Of a stretch of 64,000 bases of DNA, positions 9,561 through 21,386 are shown piece by piece. Numbering within the stretch: the stretch's first letter is position 1; every line of letters begins with the position of its first letter. The notes under the pieces were generated by a model. That model did no database searches and was not told where the DNA came from. It worked only from the letters and a program-made list of their open reading frames with translations. Position numbers and translations under genes: made by a program. The stretch is from Bifidobacterium merycicum DSM 6492 (GTDB taxonomy: Bacteria > Actinomycetota > Actinomycetes > Actinomycetales > Bifidobacteriaceae): contig NZ_FQTX01000003.1 in NCBI RefSeq assembly GCF_900129045.1, positions 186,001-250,000 on the forward strand, in the 5' to 3' direction.

Positions 9561-10508
9561 TCACCGATCGGCGTTATCACTGGGTTTCCGCCCCGCCTTC
9601 CGATGAGCCTTTCGATACGCCGACGGCGTCGTTCCCGTCTCGTCCAGAAAGCGCCGGTTGAAATTCGACGCATTGTCATACCCGCATTCCTCCCGGATCC
9701 TGGCCACCGCGCGATCCGTTGTGGCCAGCATGCGTTTGGCCCTGCCGATGCGCAGCCGTCGCACGAAATCCGAGAATCCGATACCGGCCGCCCGCTTGAA
9801 GAAACGGGAAAACGCCGAAGGGCTCATCGACACCAGACGAGCAGCCTCCTCCAGCGATATCTCCCCGGCCAGATTCTCCGTGACGTAGGCAATGGCCTCG
9901 TTCACCGTGCGTTCGGTGTCGGAATTGAGCTCGAGATCGTACCCCGGCGTCACCACCGTGGATGCCTCGGTCTCGGGGGCATCGGCGAATACGCCGAACA
10001 GCTCGATCAGATCGGCCACACGTCGCGCGGGATCATGGTCGCCCATCCCCTCCAGCAACGCTCCGGCAGCCTGTGCCGACTCCCCGGACAGCACCATCGC
10101 ACGCGCGGCACGGCGCAGTACCAGATTGAATCGGGCGGTTTCCGGAAAACACGCCATCAACGCCTTCATGGTCTGGGGACGCACATGGCACAGCACGTCA
10201 CGTCGGGCCAACCGCTCCCCCGGCTTCACATCGGAAACCCAGTTACGCGGAAGATTCGAACCGATCAGGGCGACATGCCCGGCACGGAAAGGGACCACGC
10301 AATCTCCCGCCATCATCAGCCCCGAACCCTCGCGGATGAGATGGAATTCGATCTGCGGATGATGATGCCATTTGGCCAGTGAATTCGGATACTCGTGGCT
10401 TGCCCATCGCACCGCTGCATCGGCATCGGGAACGATGACCTCCAACGCCCCGGAACCCGATTCCACGACGGTCCGACGACGGTCGGCGAGCATGATATCG
10501 GCATTCAT
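9561..10508 (-). CDS. AraC-family transcriptional regulator
   Basis: 315 residues from MNADIMLADRRRTVVESGSG; the ATG at 10508 has GGGGGC upstream, while earlier in-frame starts give an unlikely proline-rich leader. The N-terminal cupin sensor contains WHHHPQIEFHLIREGSG (typical AraC sugar-binding beta-barrel start) and the C-terminal ~100 residues form the double helix-turn-helix, with LEEAARLVSMSPSAFSRFF, SDFVRRLRIGRAKRML and IREECGYDNASNFNRRF. It ends 80 bases past the stop of the dehydrogenase transcribed just before it on the same strand, and is likely the activator of that sugar or polyol locus. Confidence 0.9.
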   Translation of the reverse strand: MNADIMLADRRRTVVESGSGALEVIVPDADAAVRWASHEYPNSLAKWHHHPQIEFHLIREGSGLMMAGDCVVPFRAGHVALIGSNLPRNWVSDVKPGERLARRDVLCHVRPQTMKALMACFPETARFNLVLRRAARAMVLSGESAQAAGALLEGMGDHDPARRVADLIELFGVFADAPETEASTVVTPGYDLELNSDTERTVNEAIAYVTENLAGEISLEEAARLVSMSPSAFSRFFKRAAGIGFSDFVRRLRIGRAKRMLATTDRAVARIREECGYDNASNFNRRFLDETGTTPSAYRKAHRKAGRKPSDNADR

Positions 10509-10588
10509 CGAAGCCCCCTTCGCTTGCCCTGACATCACCGGCGGAACGGCCCGGCCCATCCCACCGGATGGGCCGAACCATACCCGGC

Positions 10589-11629
10589 TCAGTCGCGATC
10601 CACGGTAATCTGCAGCTTGATATCGCCGGGACGTCCCTCATCCATACGGTCGAAGGCGGCCTTGGCATCGGCCATCACATAGGTGTCGGTGATGAACGGC
10701 TTGAGGTTCAGTTTACCGCTGGCGACCAGGTCAATGGCCTTCTGATAGACGTTCGCGTAACGGAACACATTCTCGATGCGTACCTCGGTCGCCTGCAGCT
10801 CGGTGATGTCGATGCTCACGGGATTGACCGGGATGCCGACGAGGACGGCGGTACCGCCCGGCGCGACGAGCTTGAAGAAGGTCTCGTAGGCCTTGGGGGC
10901 ACCCGAGCATTCGAAAATCACGTCGGCTCCCCAGCCTCCGGTTTCCTCACGCACGCGTTCGACGAGATCCTCCTTGGTGAGATCCACCGGCACGATTCCC
11001 GGAATCTTGCCGATGATGTCGAGTTTGATGCTGGAAACGTCGGAGACGATCACCTTGGATGCGCCACCGGCAAGCGCGCAGGAGGCGGTGAGCATGCCCA
11101 CCGTGCCGGAACCGGTCACCACGCACACATCACCGGGTTTGATGCCGGCCTTGGTGGCGGCCCACATGCCGACGGCGGTGGGTTCGAGCAGCGCTCCCTC
11201 GCCATAGCTCACATTGTCCGGAAGCTTGTAGGTGAACGCCGCGGGATGGTTGACCGTCTCGCACAGGCAGCCGTCCACCGGCGGGGTGGCAAAGAAACGC
11301 ACGGCCGGATCGACGTTGTACATGCCGAGTTTGCTGGCACGGGAATTCATGTCCGGGATGCCGGGTTCCATGGCCACGCGATCGCCGACTTCGAAGCCTT
11401 CGACGCCTGGGCCGACCGCGACGACGGTACCGGAAGCCTCATGCCCCAGGATCATCGGCTGTTCGACCACGTATTTGCCCACACGCCCATGCGTGTAATA
11501 GTGCAGATCGGATCCGCACACCCCCACGGTATGCGGGGCGATGGTGAGCTCCCCCGCCGCCGGAGCCGGGGTGTCCGGCACCTCACGCACGTTGATGACG
11601 CCTTTCCTCTCAAGAACGACTGCCTTCAT
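10589..11629 (-). CDS. Zinc-type medium-chain dehydrogenase, sorbitol/xylitol dehydrogenase-like
   Basis: 346 residues. Catalytic zinc ligands are visible in [14 protein letters not shown] and LGHEASGTV, and the NAD fold in [31 protein letters not shown] is the polyol dehydrogenase signature, so the expected reaction is NAD-linked oxidation of a polyol to a ketose. The structural-zinc lobe is absent: where relatives have four cysteines, this protein reads [21 protein letters not shown]. The start is the ATG at 11629 with AAGGAGTACATC upstream. It lies downstream of the broken MFS permease gene on the same strand and next to the AraC regulator. Exact substrate cannot be read from sequence. Confidence 0.85.
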   Translation of the reverse strand: MKAVVLERKGVINVREVPDTPAPAAGELTIAPHTVGVCGSDLHYYTHGRVGKYVVEQPMILGHEASGTVVAVGPGVEGFEVGDRVAMEPGIPDMNSRASKLGMYNVDPAVRFFATPPVDGCLCETVNHPAAFTYKLPDNVSYGEGALLEPTAVGMWAATKAGIKPGDVCVVTGSGTVGMLTASCALAGGASKVIVSDVSSIKLDIIGKIPGIVPVDLTKEDLVERVREETGGWGADVIFECSGAPKAYETFFKLVAPGGTAVLVGIPVNPVSIDITELQATEVRIENVFRYANVYQKAIDLVASGKLNLKPFITDTYVMADAKAAFDRMDEGRPGDIKLQITVDRD

Positions 11630-11641
11630 GATGTACTCCTT

Positions 11642-11697
11642 CTGTGTGTGTTTGTTAGGTTGTTCGGTTGTTTGTTTGGTTGGTTGTTTGGTTGGTT
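11642..11697. repeat. GT-rich low-complexity tract (TTGTTTGG / TTGGTTGG units)
   Basis: About 55 bases made almost only of G and T on the plus strand, beginning TGTGTGTGTTTGTTAGG and continuing in repeated GGTTGTTT and GGTTGG units, directly upstream of the dehydrogenase at 10589-11629. On the coding (minus) strand it is a C/A tract without structure. Such CAA-rich leaders are easy to unwind; role unknown. Confidence 0.7.
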
Positions 11698-11867
11698 ACG
11701 CATTCGATTGCCGGCGGGTCACGGCACTATGGCCGATGACACCGACGAGTGGGCTCTCACCGTCGAGCGACGACCTGCCCCCGACATTCCGGCTCGGACT
11801 GCGCCGATTCGCCGCTCGGCTCCAGAGACTCCTGTGATTCCAGGGCCGTGGCACCTTTGCCCTTCAG

Positions 11868-13100
11868 TCACCGCCCGCGTTCATCGAACCCGGGCTGCTT
11901 CGGCCGGATGAACACCGTGATCAGCGAGCCGACCGCATAGAACCCGGCATAGGCCCAGCACACGCCGCCATAGCCGACGGTGGAGATGAGGCGGGCCGAA
12001 GAACGTGGTCAAGCCGGAGGCGAGATTGTGTGCGGAAATCGCCGCGCCCTTATGCTCCGGGGCGTGGGCCGGGAAGACGGCCCCCCATCGGCACGAAGGC
12101 GGAGATACCCAGACCGAGCACAATCGCGTCGGCGCACATCAGCGCCATATTGCCGCCGAAGAAGCGGGGAATGTAATACATGCCCAGCGTGCCGAGCACG
12201 CACCCCCAGCACCCGAACCAACGCATCTGCCGCATCCAGCCGTAACGGTCGCCCATACGCCCCCCAGAACACGTTGCCGAACACGGTGACGACGAACTGG
12301 AATCCCCAGATCTGGCTCCATTGCGAGACTTCGAACCATGCGCCGCCGCCATTGGTATGGGTGGCGAGATACAGCGGCATAATGACCGGGAATCCGTACA
12401 GCGTGAGATTGCAGATTACACGGACCACCGCCGCGAGGGCGATCTGCCGGTTCTCCACGAGGATGGTGGCACCGCGGCTCAGCTCATGGAACTTCTCCGT
12501 GGCGCTCATCCCTTCCGTCTTCTCGTTGCGGGTCGACGGCACCAAGGCAAGGCAGATCAGCAGACCGGCAACCGCGAACGGCAGGGACAGCCACAAGCTA
12601 CCGTATTCCCCGACCCATCCGATGGTGAAGCTCGGCAGGTATGCGCCGAATACGCCGATGCCGAAGGAATAGGACGTCCAGAACCAGCCCATCGCCGTGG
12701 CAAGCTTGCCCGGATCGACGGTCTGCGAAATCAGGACCACGAAGCTGTAGATGAACAACGGATATCCCACGCCTCGCATCGCGTACACCGCGAGCATCAA
12801 CGCATAGGAACCGGACGGCAATGCCATGGTCAGGAACACCAGGTGCAGGCAGATCCACGAGATCGCGCCGATGAGCATGATGCGCTTGGCGCCGAACATC
12901 TCGGCGAGCACGCCAGACGCCCAGCCTGCGACCGCGGCCATGAGCCCGTACATGGTGAACATCAGCGAGGCCTGAGATGAGCTGAATCCCTGATCGACGA
13001 TGTATTTGGGCAGGAAGGTGAGTCCAAAGCCATCACCGGTCATGAACACGGCGATGGCAATGAATCCCGCCAGCAGTTTCCTTGGCAATCCTATGGACAT
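11868..13100 (-). pseudogene. MFS permease, broken by three frame changes
   Basis: Reading continues in one frame from MSIGLPRKLLAGFIAIAVFM through TM segments and VTVFGNVFWG. It then needs a shift at a G6 run (near 12262) to read GRMGDRYGWMRQMRW, and a second at another G6 run (near 12083) to read AVFPAHAPEHKGAAIS. A third disruption near 11995, after GLTTFFGP, leads to the C-terminus VGYGGVCWAYAGFY and FIRPKQPGFDERGR. Restored, it would be a 12-TM major facilitator of about 400 residues, paralogous to the gene at 15023. Two lesions in G6 tracts could be slippage or read errors. The third involves missing residues, so loss of function is likely. Presumed role: uptake of the polyol or sugar oxidised by the adjacent dehydrogenase. 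Confidence 0.8.
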
Positions 13101-13247
13101 GTTTCCTCGTTTCCCAGCACTTCGTTGTCTGTTGTGTCTGTCCGCTCCTCCTTGGGCGTAATACCATTCTCATGCTGGAAAACCGGGTGTTTTGGTGTCC
13201 AACCACCTCGTTGTGATACTTTTTTGACACGCGAGACAGGGCAACAT

Positions 13248-13272
13248 TTCAAAAAGTCTTTTGCTAAAGTAA
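13248..13272 (+). promoter_or_regulatory. Candidate ROK-repressor operator
   Basis: An AT-rich element about 50 bp before the ROK gene contains CAAAA-AGTC-TTTTG (13250-13263) followed by CTAAAGTA. A related string, TTTT-CTTAAAGTA, with TTTTGCAAA nearby, occurs at about 17145-17174 upstream of the second dehydrogenase. Shared AT-rich elements in front of both transcription units of the locus suggest a common operator, but no site was verified. Confidence 0.35.
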
Positions 13273-13320
13273 TGAGGGGCCCTACATAGGCAACGACGCG
13301 CGAAACAGAAAGGATACGTC

Positions 13321-14451
13321 ATGAAGCCCATGCCATCCACAGCGGTCAAACAGGCCAACCGTCAGGCGATGATCGACTATCTGTACCGGCATGGCCCGTC
13401 CACCAAGCAGCATCTGCAGATGACCCTCGGGCTGAGCCTGCCCACCATCACCGCCAATCTGCGTGACCTCGAGGATGAGGGACTGGTCGGACGAGGCGAG
13501 CCGACGGAATCGACCGGCGGACGTAAGGCGCAAACCTACGTGTTCGCCGCGAAATCGCATGCGGCGATCGGCGTGAGGATGCGCGCGGACGGCGTCACGC
13601 TGGTGGCGGTGGACCTGTACGGCGAGGTGATCGCCCGCAAACGCAAGCGCGTCTCCTACCGCAACACCAGCGACTACTACGATATGGTCGGCGATTTCGT
13701 CACCGAATTCACGGGGCGTGTGGTGCGTTCGGGAAGCCAGGTGCTCGGCGTCGCCTTCTCCATCCAAGGCATAGTCTCCCCGGACGGCAGCGCGATCACC
13801 TTCGGGCAGATCGTCGGCAATACCGGTCTGACGCTGGAGAAACTCACCCGGCACATCGAATTCCCGGCGCTCATGATCCACGACTCGGACGCTTCGGCCA
13901 TGGCCGAGCTCTGGTTCGACCCCAGCATCAGCGACGCCGTCTGCATCTATCTGGAACGGCGTCCGGGCGGTGCGGTGATCGCCCATGGAACACTCTACCA
14001 GGGGCCGAACCTGTCCAATGGCACCGTGGAGCACATGTGCCTGGTGCCCGGCGGGAAACCCTGCTATTGCGGGCAGCGTGGATGCATGGATCCGTACTGC
14101 TCGCCGGAAGCCCTGCTGGAGGACGGCGAAGGCATGCCCGGCTTCTTCTCGGTGCTGAGCCAAGGCGAACGCGGGCATCGCAAGCGTTTCGACGAATGGA
14201 TGGGATACGTGGCGCAGGCGATCGTCAATATCCGTTCGGTGATCGCAGGCGACGTGATCATCGGCGGAGAAGCCGCGCAATATCTGGACGATGACATGCT
14301 GACCGAGCTCAAGCATCGCGCGGAGTCGCTCAGCCCGTTCACGACCGACTTCACACTGAAGAAAAGCATCTGCATCGAGGACCAGAACACCATCGGCGCC
14401 GCGCTGCGTTTCGTGCGCGACTACATGGACGGCATCTGCGGACGCGTATGA
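13321..14451 (+). CDS. ROK-family (NagC/XylR type) transcriptional repressor
   Basis: 376 residues. N-terminal winged helix (residues ~8-65) includes STKQHLQMTLGLSLPTITAN. The C-terminal ROK sugar-kinase fold has the cysteine zinc motif CYCGQRGCMDPYC near residues 248-260 and the following PEAL helix. AAAGGATACGTC precedes the ATG. It lacks a recognisable intact kinase ATP loop, as expected for a repressor. It is divergent from the broken MFS gene and faces the second dehydrogenase/MFS unit, so it probably regulates both. ROK repressors respond to sugars or sugar phosphates; the ligand here is unknown. Confidence 0.88.
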   Translation: MKPMPSTAVKQANRQAMIDYLYRHGPSTKQHLQMTLGLSLPTITANLRDLEDEGLVGRGEPTESTGGRKAQTYVFAAKSHAAIGVRMRADGVTLVAVDLYGEVIARKRKRVSYRNTSDYYDMVGDFVTEFTGRVVRSGSQVLGVAFSIQGIVSPDGSAITFGQIVGNTGLTLEKLTRHIEFPALMIHDSDASAMAELWFDPSISDAVCIYLERRPGGAVIAHGTLYQGPNLSNGTVEHMCLVPGGKPCYCGQRGCMDPYCSPEALLEDGEGMPGFFSVLSQGERGHRKRFDEWMGYVAQAIVNIRSVIAGDVIIGGEAAQYLDDDMLTELKHRAESLSPFTTDFTLKKSICIEDQNTIGAALRFVRDYMDGICGRV

Positions 14452-14480
14452 GGCCACTGCCCCGAAGGTGAACACGATAC

Positions 14481-14531
14481 GGGAAGGGCCACTGCCCCGC
14501 CTTGGAATCAGGTGGGGCAGCGGCCCTTCCC
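14481..14531. terminator. Bidirectional terminator between convergent genes
   Basis: An 18-bp stem with one A-C mismatch, GGGAAGGGCCACTGCCCC against GGGGCAGCGGCCCTTCCC, with a 15-base loop. It lies between the ROK gene (plus) and the VOC gene (minus). No strong T-run on either side, so efficiency is uncertain. Confidence 0.65.
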
Positions 14532-14550
14532 GCCATTACGGATCCGGTTA

Positions 14551-14949
14551 TCACACGATCTGGCAGAATTCGATGGTCTCGTCATTGGGACCGTACACGT
14601 TGAAGTAGCGGATGCCATGCTCCCAGAAGCTGTCGATGTGCTGGATCTCGGTGTCCTTGAACTCCAGACCGAGCTTCTTGGCGTTGGCGAACGCGGCCTC
14701 GATATCCGGGGTGTCGAACGCCCAGTGGTTGATGGCACCGGTGACGCCGGGTGCCGGCTCGCCCTCCCAGGTTTCAATGGTCAGATGCCCGTAGCGCAGG
14801 AACGCGCAACGGTTGTCGCCGTTATGGAACAGTCCGGCGAGTTCGAATCCGAGCTTTTCCGTGTAGAACGCGATGGTTTCGTCCAGATCCCTGGCGATCA
14901 TGCCGGAATGCTGCAGATCGGTGGTGAAGGCGGACATGGGTTCGGTCAT
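14551..14949 (-). CDS. VOC (glyoxalase/dioxygenase fold) family protein
   Basis: 132 residues from MTEPMSAFTTDLQHSGMIAR; the ATG at 14949 has AAAGGAGACC upstream. Two beta-alpha-beta-beta-beta modules supply the usual metal ligands: His in LQHSGM, Glu in LTIETWE, His in AINHWAFD and Glu in NDETIEFCQ. The family includes glyoxalase I, epimerases and isomerases. As third gene after MDR dehydrogenase and MFS in the same direction it may act on a sugar or keto-sugar intermediate, or detoxify an aldehyde. Substrate unknown. Confidence 0.8.
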   Translation of the reverse strand: MTEPMSAFTTDLQHSGMIARDLDETIAFYTEKLGFELAGLFHNGDNRCAFLRYGHLTIETWEGEPAPGVTGAINHWAFDTPDIEAAFANAKKLGLEFKDTEIQHIDSFWEHGIRYFNVYGPNDETIEFCQIV

Positions 14950-15022
14950 GATGGTCTCCTTTGCATTGGTTGATGGATGACGGTTCATATCGACGTCGTT
15001 GACGATTGGACTGCGATTAAGT

Positions 15023-15850
15023 CTAGACGGCTTCGGCTGCGGCAACGCCGACGCCGATGCTTTCCTCTGATACTGTGTTGACCGCCGGCACCGCATCGTC
15101 TTGCGGCGCCGTTCCGTTCTTCGCCTTAGCGATCCGATGGCCATGCTCGTCGAATCCGGGCTGCCGTGGCCGGATGAACAACGTCAGCACGAATGCCAGC
15201 ACATACAGCGCCGCATACGTCCAGCACACGCCGCCATACCCGATGACCGGCAGAAGAATCGTGGCGATGCCGGGACCGGCGAACGTGGTGAGGCCCGCCG
15301 CGAGATTGTAGGCGGACAATGCGGCGCCTTGCTTGCCTTCGCCGGCGTACAACGTCATGATGGTCGGCAGCGACGAGAAGGCGCAGGTGCCGATGCCCAG
15401 GGAGAAGCAGGTCCAGAAGAATCCAGTGGCCGAGGCGAGTCTGGACGGGGAGATGTACTGCGCCATCAGCACCACGAAGCTGTAGATGAACAGCGGGTAG
15501 CCGATGCCGCGCAGGGCGCACAGGCCGAGGATCAGCGGATAGATGCGGCTGGGGATGGCCACGCCGAGGAACAGCAGATGGATGCCGATCCACCAGTATG
15601 CGCCGAACATCATGACGCGTCTGGCACCGAACATCTCGGCGAGCACGCCGGCGGACCATCCGCCCGCCGCGGCGAACAGACCGTACACGGTGACCAGCAG
15701 CGAAGCCTGGGATGAGGTGAATCCCTGATCCACCATGAATTTGGAGAGGAAGGTGAGTTCGAAGCCGTCACCGGTCATGAAGATCGCGACGGCCAGGAAG
15801 CCGAGCATCAGCACCCGGGGAACGCCGAGGCGCTCAAGCAGCCTAATCAT
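15023..15850 (-). pseudogene. MFS permease with large internal in-frame deletion
   Basis: 275 residues, open from end to end but too short for an MFS carrier. Its first ~150 residues match the paralogue at 11868-13100 (FMTGDGFELTFLSKFMVDQG, AEMFGARRVMMFGAY, ALRGIGYPLFIYSFVVLM). After SLGIG it jumps straight to CAFSSLPTIMTLYAGEGKQG, equivalent to the region about 170 residues further on in the paralogue. It then continues to the conserved IRPRQPGFDE end. About four to six membrane segments are therefore missing. The ATG at 15850 follows AAGGG; a TTG at 15856 is an alternative. Function as a transporter is doubtful. Confidence 0.75.
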
Positions 15851-16034
15851 GAGCAATAAACCCTTGCCCGACCTTCACCGACGTTGGGAAGATCGTTTCA
15901 CAGTCATATGAATGTTCGCACACAGCGGTTCCGGCCCCTTTGCCGGCGCCCCGCACCGCGGGAGGCATGGCCGCCGCCCGTGTGCGCGTGGCGACGGCCA
16001 TGATTTCATACGTGTGGGCGGATGGCCCGTGGCG

Positions 16035-17039
16035 TCACTTGCCGATCTTGACGACGGCCTTGGAAACGCCCGTGATCTTGCCGTCGAGGAAGTCCTGCAC
16101 CTCGTCGAGCCCCAGTTCGTGGCTGATCAGGCCGCCGATGTTCATCTTGCCGGCGGAAACCAGCGAAATGGCGTCGCGGAAGGTGAGCGGGTTGATGAAC
16201 GACCCTTGGATGGTGAGCTGCTTCTTGTAGATGTCGTAGGTGTTCATCTCGAAATGGGCTTCCTGTGGGCCGACGCCGAACATCAGCACCTGGGCGCCCT
16301 TCTTGGCCGCGGCGACCTCCTGGGCCTGGGTGGCGGGCAGGCCGACCGCTTCCACGATCACGTCGTAGGCGTCCGTGGGAATCTGCTCGCGGGTGGTGTT
16401 GTACGTCTCGGTGACGCCGAAAAGCTCCTTGTTGCGCTGCAGCTTCTCGTCGAAGATGCCGGCGAGATCGACCTGATGCACACCGTACGATTGCAGCAGC
16501 TGGGCGAAGATCTGGCCCATGAAGCCGTCGCCGATGACCAGAGCCTTCTGGTACGGACGCAGCTTGAGCAGGTCGAGGCCGTGCACGGCGCAGGACACCG
16601 GCTCGATGGCGGAGGCGTCGCGCAGGGAGACGTTGTCCGGCAGCTTGTAGACCACGGTGGCCGGAGCGGTGAACTGCTCGGCCAGACCGCCGTTACGGGT
16701 GACGCCGACGGCGCTCAGGTGATCGCACAGCTCCGGACGCTGGGTCAGGCAGAATTCGCACTGGCCGCAGTAGATGTTCGGGTCGACGGCCACGCGATCG
16801 CCGACCTTGACGTTGGTGACATCGGCACCGACCGCGGCGACGACGCCGGAATTCTCATGGCCGAGCACGATCGGCGGAACGGCGGCGGCGGAGCCCGGAC
16901 GGCCCGCGTACAGGTCATGGTCCGTGCCGCACACGCCCGCGTATGCGGTGTTGATGAGCACCTCGTTCGGCAGGATCTCGGGGGTGGGAAGATCCTGGAT
17001 TTCGAATTCCTTCACACCGGTAAGCACCAAAGCCTTCAT
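16035..17039 (-). CDS. Zinc-dependent medium-chain alcohol/polyol dehydrogenase
   Basis: 334 residues from MKALVLTGVKEFEIQDLPTP; ATG at 17039 with GAAAGGAACG upstream. It has catalytic zinc ligands in AGVCGTDHDLYAG and LGHENSGVV, and a complete structural zinc lobe CGQCEFCLTQRPELC. The NAD fold is ALVIGDGFMGQIFA. It resembles threonine/sorbitol/arabitol dehydrogenases, but the substrate cannot be fixed. First gene of the unit MDR-MFS-VOC transcribed on the minus strand. An AT-rich upstream region resembles that of the ROK gene. Confidence 0.85.
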   Translation of the reverse strand: MKALVLTGVKEFEIQDLPTPEILPNEVLINTAYAGVCGTDHDLYAGRPGSAAAVPPIVLGHENSGVVAAVGADVTNVKVGDRVAVDPNIYCGQCEFCLTQRPELCDHLSAVGVTRNGGLAEQFTAPATVVYKLPDNVSLRDASAIEPVSCAVHGLDLLKLRPYQKALVIGDGFMGQIFAQLLQSYGVHQVDLAGIFDEKLQRNKELFGVTETYNTTREQIPTDAYDVIVEAVGLPATQAQEVAAAKKGAQVLMFGVGPQEAHFEMNTYDIYKKQLTIQGSFINPLTFRDAISLVSAGKMNIGGLISHELGLDEVQDFLDGKITGVSKAVVKIGK

Positions 17040-17255
17040 GATCGTTCCTTTCATCGGCGAAAGCGGTTCCGCAACATGCGGATCGACGGTTGTTCCGTTC
17101 GGCAGTTCGTTCTGCCCGACGACCTCAGCATACATTCTTTCATTTTGTTTTGCAAATCAGTTTTCTTAAAGTACTTGTCATAAAGGATTCTTCGGCGCGT
17201 CGCGCGGAACATGCCAATACACGACGGTCATCAAGCCGGAGCCGCGACACCTACA

Positions 17256-19919
<2,664 letters not shown>

Positions 19920-19971
19920 ACGACACTTGGCCGATCATGGCGGCAGCGATGCGCAAACAATGCGTATAGGG

Positions 19972-20021
19972 GCATATAGGGTCTGTGCGGGAGCGAATCA
20001 TCCCGCACAGGCCCTATATGC
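19972..20021. terminator. Long inverted repeat terminator after glgX
   Basis: A 20-bp stem from GCATATAGGGTCTGTGCGGG (19972-19991) and its near-perfect complement (20002-20021, one T-G), with a 10-base loop, 50 bases past the glgX stop and before the convergent rpsI terminator. It lacks a long T-run but is the strongest hairpin here. Confidence 0.75.
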
Positions 20022-20046
20022 TTATGCGAAATCGCCGCGAAAACGA

Positions 20047-20083
20047 GGAAACCCCTCGAAGGCATGTCCTTCGAGGGGTTTCC
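20047..20083 (-). terminator. rpsI terminator
   Basis: A perfect 16-bp stem GGAAACCCCTCGAAGG / CCTTCGAGGGGTTTCC with a 5-base loop, just 16 bases after the rpsI stop, followed on the minus strand by CTCGTTTTCG. Confidence 0.85.
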
Positions 20084-20098
20084 AGCAGTAAGCGAAAA

Positions 20099-20590
20099 TC
20101 AACGCTTGGAGAACTGCGGTGCACGACGTGCCTTGTGCAGACCGGCCTTCTTGCGCTCCACGACGCGGGCGTCGCGGGTCAGGAAGCCAGCCTTCTTCAG
20201 GGTGGCGCGGTTGGCATCGCGGTCGATGGCGTTCAGAGCGCGGGCCACGCCGAGACGGATGGCGCCGGCCTGGCCGGTGGTGCCGCCGCCGTCAACGAGG
20301 ACGATCGCGTCGAACTTGCCTTCGAGCTTGAGCAGGACGATCGGGGAGTTCACCTCACGCTGCAGCAGCTTGGAAGGGAAGTACTCCTCCAGGGTGCGGC
20401 CGTTGATGGTCCACTTGCCGGAACCCGGCACGAGGCGCACGCGAGCGACGGCTTCCTTGCGACGGCCGGTGCCGTAGCCCGGTTCAATCGCGGAAGTACC
20501 GGTGCCGGCACCTGCGTTGGTTTCGGTGGTGTAGCTGGTGAGCTCCTCTTCGGTTTCCTGAACCGCGGAGTTGTTGGTGTTTTCAGCCAT
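20099..20590 (-). CDS. rpsI: 30S ribosomal protein S9
   Basis: 163 residues from [20 protein letters not shown], preceded by AAGGGAGATAGAGAAC. The S9 core is unmistakable: [20 protein letters not shown] at residues ~47-66 and the C-terminal [17 protein letters not shown], whose lysine/arginine tail reaches the P-site tRNA. The acidic N-terminal ~45 residues are an actinobacterial extension. Second gene of the rplM-rpsI operon with a 20-base gap. Confidence 0.96.
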   Translation of the reverse strand: MAENTNNSAVQETEEELTSYTTETNAGAGTGTSAIEPGYGTGRRKEAVARVRLVPGSGKWTINGRTLEEYFPSKLLQREVNSPIVLLKLEGKFDAIVLVDGGGTTGQAGAIRLGVARALNAIDRDANRATLKKAGFLTRDARVVERKKAGLHKARRAPQFSKR

Positions 20591-20610
20591 GTTCTCTATC
20601 TCCCTTCGGT

Positions 20611-21060
20611 TCACTTAGCCTGCTGAGAAACCTGAGCGATCTCAAAGACCTGCGGCTTCTGCGGGGTGTGCGGGTGCTCTTCGCCGGCGAAGACGTGCAG
20701 ACGACCAAGCTGCACCTTGGCGAGCTTGTTCTTCGGCAGCATGCCCTTGACGGCGCTGGTGATGATGCGCTCCGGGTTGTTGGCGAGCAGCTGCGCGTAG
20801 GTGTCACGACGCAGACCACCCGGACGACCGGAGTGCTTGTACAGTTCCTTGCCCAGCTTGTTGCCGGTCAGCGCCACCTTGGCGGCGTTGATCACGATCA
20901 CGTGATTGCCGGAATCAGCGTGCGGAGCGTAAGTCGGCTTGTTCTTGCCGCGCAGAAGGGTTGCAACCTGAGTCGAAAGACGGCCCAGCACCACGTCGGT
21001 GGCGTCAACGATGTACCACTCATGGCTCAGATCGGCGGGCTTCGGAGTGAAAGTCTTCAC
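20611..21060 (-). CDS. rplM: 50S ribosomal protein L13
   Basis: 149 residues starting at GTG ([20 protein letters not shown] follows), with AAAGGTAG upstream. The frame extends to 21252 but the family start matches this GTG. Contains [18 protein letters not shown] and [19 protein letters not shown], both L13 signatures. L13 is an early 50S assembly protein. Confidence 0.96.
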   Translation of the reverse strand: MKTFTPKPADLSHEWYIVDATDVVLGRLSTQVATLLRGKNKPTYAPHADSGNHVIVINAAKVALTGNKLGKELYKHSGRPGGLRRDTYAQLLANNPERIITSAVKGMLPKNKLAKVQLGRLHVFAGEEHPHTPQKPQVFEIAQVSQQAK

Positions 21061-21274
21061 TGTTCTACCTTTTCTAGTATTGTGTTCCGGGTTTCGGCGT
21101 TCCTCGCACGCTTGGTTAGGGCGTGACTTCGGAAACCTCCACCTCATTATCCGTGGGCTCCCTGAAAGTCCTCGATTGCGAGTGGGAATGCGCTTTGAAG
21201 GACCCCTTAGGGAAACACAACAGCTCACAAGTGTATCGGCGAGGCTTGACATATGGCCGACACACTGCGATACG

Positions 21275-21326
21275 AAAAAATCGCGCGTGCGACCGGCCCG
21301 AAACGGGCTTTCGGCCGCACGCGCGA
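21275..21326 (-). terminator. malQ terminator
   Basis: Stem TCGCGCGTGCG / CGCACGCGCGA (11 bp) with an inner GCCCG/CGGGC pairing, followed on the minus strand directly by ATTTTTTCG. A classic intrinsic terminator 60 bases after the malQ stop. Confidence 0.9.
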
Positions 21327-21386
21327 TTCCTTACGGGAAACGCCTTGCAGGCGGTTGCGCGGATCGTCGTTCCGCGCTATTCGACG

